Positions 8,806-9,665 of a DNA stretch of 9,665 nt are shown here, piece by piece; positions within the stretch are counted from its first letter, which is position 1; each line of letters begins with the position of its first letter. This DNA is from Pseudomonadota bacterium. Lineage in GTDB: Bacteria > Pseudomonadota > Alphaproteobacteria > Caulobacterales > Caulobacteraceae. The DNA is taken from the NCBI GenBank assembly GCA_023416055.1, contig JAEZIH010000061.1, positions 1 through 9,665 on the forward strand, given 5' to 3'. Under the pieces are notes generated by a model. The model did not search any database. It worked only from the letters and a program-made list of their open reading frames with translations, and was not told the origin of the DNA. The translations under genes were made by a program, and so were the position numbers.

Positions 8806-9231
8806 TCAGTCGATGCAGATCATCGGTTGGGCGCGACCGTCCTCGAAGACGGCGTAGCAGCCGAAATTATTGCTGTCGGCCTGGCAGACGCCGGCCGTCG
8901 GCTCACGCGGCGGCGTGGAAGGGGCGGGGGTTGGCGCGCCGTGCGGCGGCGGCGGCAGGTCGACCTGGGCCCGGCACTGCCCCTCGCACTGGTCGCTGTC
9001 CGTGCAGGGCTTGCCCGCGTCGGCGTAGCGCACGATGCACTGCCAGCTCCCCAGCAGGCCCACCCGCTGCATCTCGCCGTTGCGCGCCGCGCAGTCGGCC
9101 TTCTGCGTATCGGACGGCGGCGTCGCCTGCGGGCCGGCCGAGGGGTTTTCCGCTACCGGCGTCGTCGCCGGCTCGGGCGCGCAGGCGCCCATCAGGATCA
9201 GCACGCCGGCGGCGGCGATGATCGGGCGCAT
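8806..9231 (-). CDS. Cysteine-rich lipoprotein with proline-rich insert, function unknown (downstream paralogue)
   Basis: A 141-residue protein that I cannot name. Residues 1-17 are a signal peptide with a lipobox-like Met-Gly-Ala-Cys17 (Met at -3 is less usual than Leu); +2 is Ala, so outer-membrane retention is expected. Residues 18-45 are a Pro/Thr/Ser-rich linker. The mature domain has eight cysteines at 47, 65, 76, 82, 86, 116, 125 and 139, in motifs DCAAR, QCIVRYADAGKPCTDSDQC, GQCR, GVCQ, FGCY and ICID at the very end. An even number of periplasmic cysteines suggests four disulfides. It is a clear paralogue of the gene just upstream (9247-9633), with the same cysteine spacing except for a Pro-rich stretch (about residues 91-110). 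The ATG at 9231 has a strong GAGGAG six bases upstream. It follows its paralogue by 15 bases, so the two are co-transcribed. Confidence 0.85.
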   Translation of the reverse strand: MRPIIAAAGVLILMGACAPEPATTPVAENPSAGPQATPPSDTQKADCAARNGEMQRVGLLGSWQCIVRYADAGKPCTDSDQCEGQCRAQVDLPPPPHGAPTPAPSTPPREPTAGVCQADSNNFGCYAVFEDGRAQPMICID

Positions 9232-9237
9232 GTCGGT

Positions 9238-9243
9238 CTCCTC
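9238..9243 (-). promoter_or_regulatory. Shine-Dalgarno site of the downstream cysteine-rich lipoprotein gene
   Basis: On the minus strand GAGGAG lies 6 bases before the ATG at 9231 and within the 15-base gap after the upstream paralogue stop codon (9247-9249). It supports both the start and independent translation of the second gene in a two-gene operon. Confidence 0.8.
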
Positions 9244-9246
9244 AGG

Positions 9247-9633
9247 TCAGTCGACGCAGATCGTGGCCTCGGCCTTGCCGTTCTCCACCGTGGTGTAACA
9301 GCCGAAGCGGCTGCTGGTGGCCTGGCACCGGCCTGCGACCGCCGATCCGGCCGCGGGGAAGCCGCCGTCGGCCTCCTCCACGCGGCAGTCGCCCTGGCAG
9401 TCATCGCCGTCGGTGCAGCGCTTGCCGGCGTCGGCGTAGGACACCACGCACTGCAGCGACTGCATCCGCCCCTGCGGCAGCATCTTGCCTCCGCGCGCGG
9501 CGCAGTCGGCGGCCGCGTCGGCCGGGGTCTGGCTCGCCGGAACCTCGGCCAGGTCGGCCTTGCTGCCCTCCGCCGGCATCGGCTGGCAGGCGGCGGCCAG
9601 CAGCGTAGCCGCGGCGATGATCATGCGCTTCAT
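9247..9633 (-). CDS. Cysteine-rich lipoprotein, function unknown (upstream paralogue)
   Basis: A 128-residue protein that I cannot name. The signal peptide (Met-Lys-Arg-Met, then an Ala/Leu core) ends at Cys16 with Ala-Ala-Ala at -3 to -1, a weak lipobox; +2 is Gln. A polar linker (17-42) leads to a domain with eight cysteines at 44, 62, 73, 79, 83, 103, 112 and 126, in motifs DCAARGGK, QCVVSYADAGKRCTDGDDC, GDCR, GRCQ, FGCY and the terminal ICVD. The frame is open to GTG at 9663, but the ATG at 9633 is chosen because AAGGGA sits 8 bases upstream and the signal peptide then begins correctly. A second ATG at codon 4 is possible. It is the first gene of a minus-strand pair with its paralogue; its promoter lies beyond the window. 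Likely an outer-membrane, disulfide-bonded domain tethered to the periplasmic or cell surface side. Confidence 0.85.
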   Translation of the reverse strand: MKRMIIAAATLLAAACQPMPAEGSKADLAEVPASQTPADAAADCAARGGKMLPQGRMQSLQCVVSYADAGKRCTDGDDCQGDCRVEEADGGFPAAGSAVAGRCQATSSRFGCYTTVENGKAEATICVD

Positions 9634-9641
9634 CCGATCCG

Positions 9642-9647
9642 TCCCTT
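9642..9647 (-). promoter_or_regulatory. Shine-Dalgarno site deciding the start at 9633
   Basis: On the minus strand AAGGGA lies 8 bases before the ATG at 9633. It argues against the longer in-frame GTG start at 9663, which would add a charged stretch before the signal peptide. Confidence 0.7.
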
Positions 9648-9665
9648 CTCGAACCCGGTCCACAC

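Noticed and set aside
8931..9298. Plus-strand open frames opposite the cysteine-rich lipoproteins
   Set aside because: The minus-strand genes are supported by paralogy with conserved cysteines and ribosome sites; the plus-strand products are Arg/Pro/Ala-rich without motifs.

Overview
The window is a very GC-rich, densely coded piece of bacterial chromosome. Nine metabolic genes run on the plus strand with almost no gaps, followed by three small predicted lipoprotein genes. The gene order zwf-pgl-edd-glk (a complete upper Entner-Doudoroff block without eda) and the strong C/G bias at third codon positions suggest an alphaproteobacterium of the Caulobacterales, such as Brevundimonas or a relative. 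This assignment is an inference from gene order and composition, not from a marker gene.

Region 1 (start to 3291) is the 3' part of a histidine operon, hisB-hisH-hisA-hisF-hisIE. The hisB gene is cut by the left window edge. Each gene overlaps the next by 3 or 4 bases (GTGA or ATGA junctions), so translation is probably coupled. The order, the fused HisIE and many family-specific residues resemble the gammaproteobacterial (E. coli/Xanthomonas) his operon more than the usual alphaproteobacterial arrangement with separate hisI and hisE.

Region 2 (3301 to 8352) encodes glucose-6-phosphate dehydrogenase, 6-phosphogluconolactonase, 6-phosphogluconate dehydratase and glucokinase. Together they convert glucose to 2-keto-3-deoxy-6-phosphogluconate (KDPG). 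The KDPG aldolase gene (eda) is not in the window. The his and sugar blocks are separated by only 9 bases, so they may share a transcript. Metabolically they meet at the pentose-phosphate pool that feeds PRPP to histidine synthesis.

Region 3 (8353 to 8784) holds a short intergenic region with a weak promoter candidate and a small inverted repeat, a gene for an 87-residue alanine/glutamate/glutamine-rich lipoprotein, and a clear intrinsic terminator at 8757-8784.

Region 4 (8806 to 9633, minus strand) holds two adjacent paralogous lipoprotein genes that converge on the terminator. Their mature parts share eight cysteines with the same spacing, except for a proline-rich insertion in the downstream copy. 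This pair is the least explained content of the window. The rest is recognisable core metabolism, and I see no RNA gene, CRISPR array, insertion sequence or phage signature. No stretch longer than about 100 bases lacks a gene.
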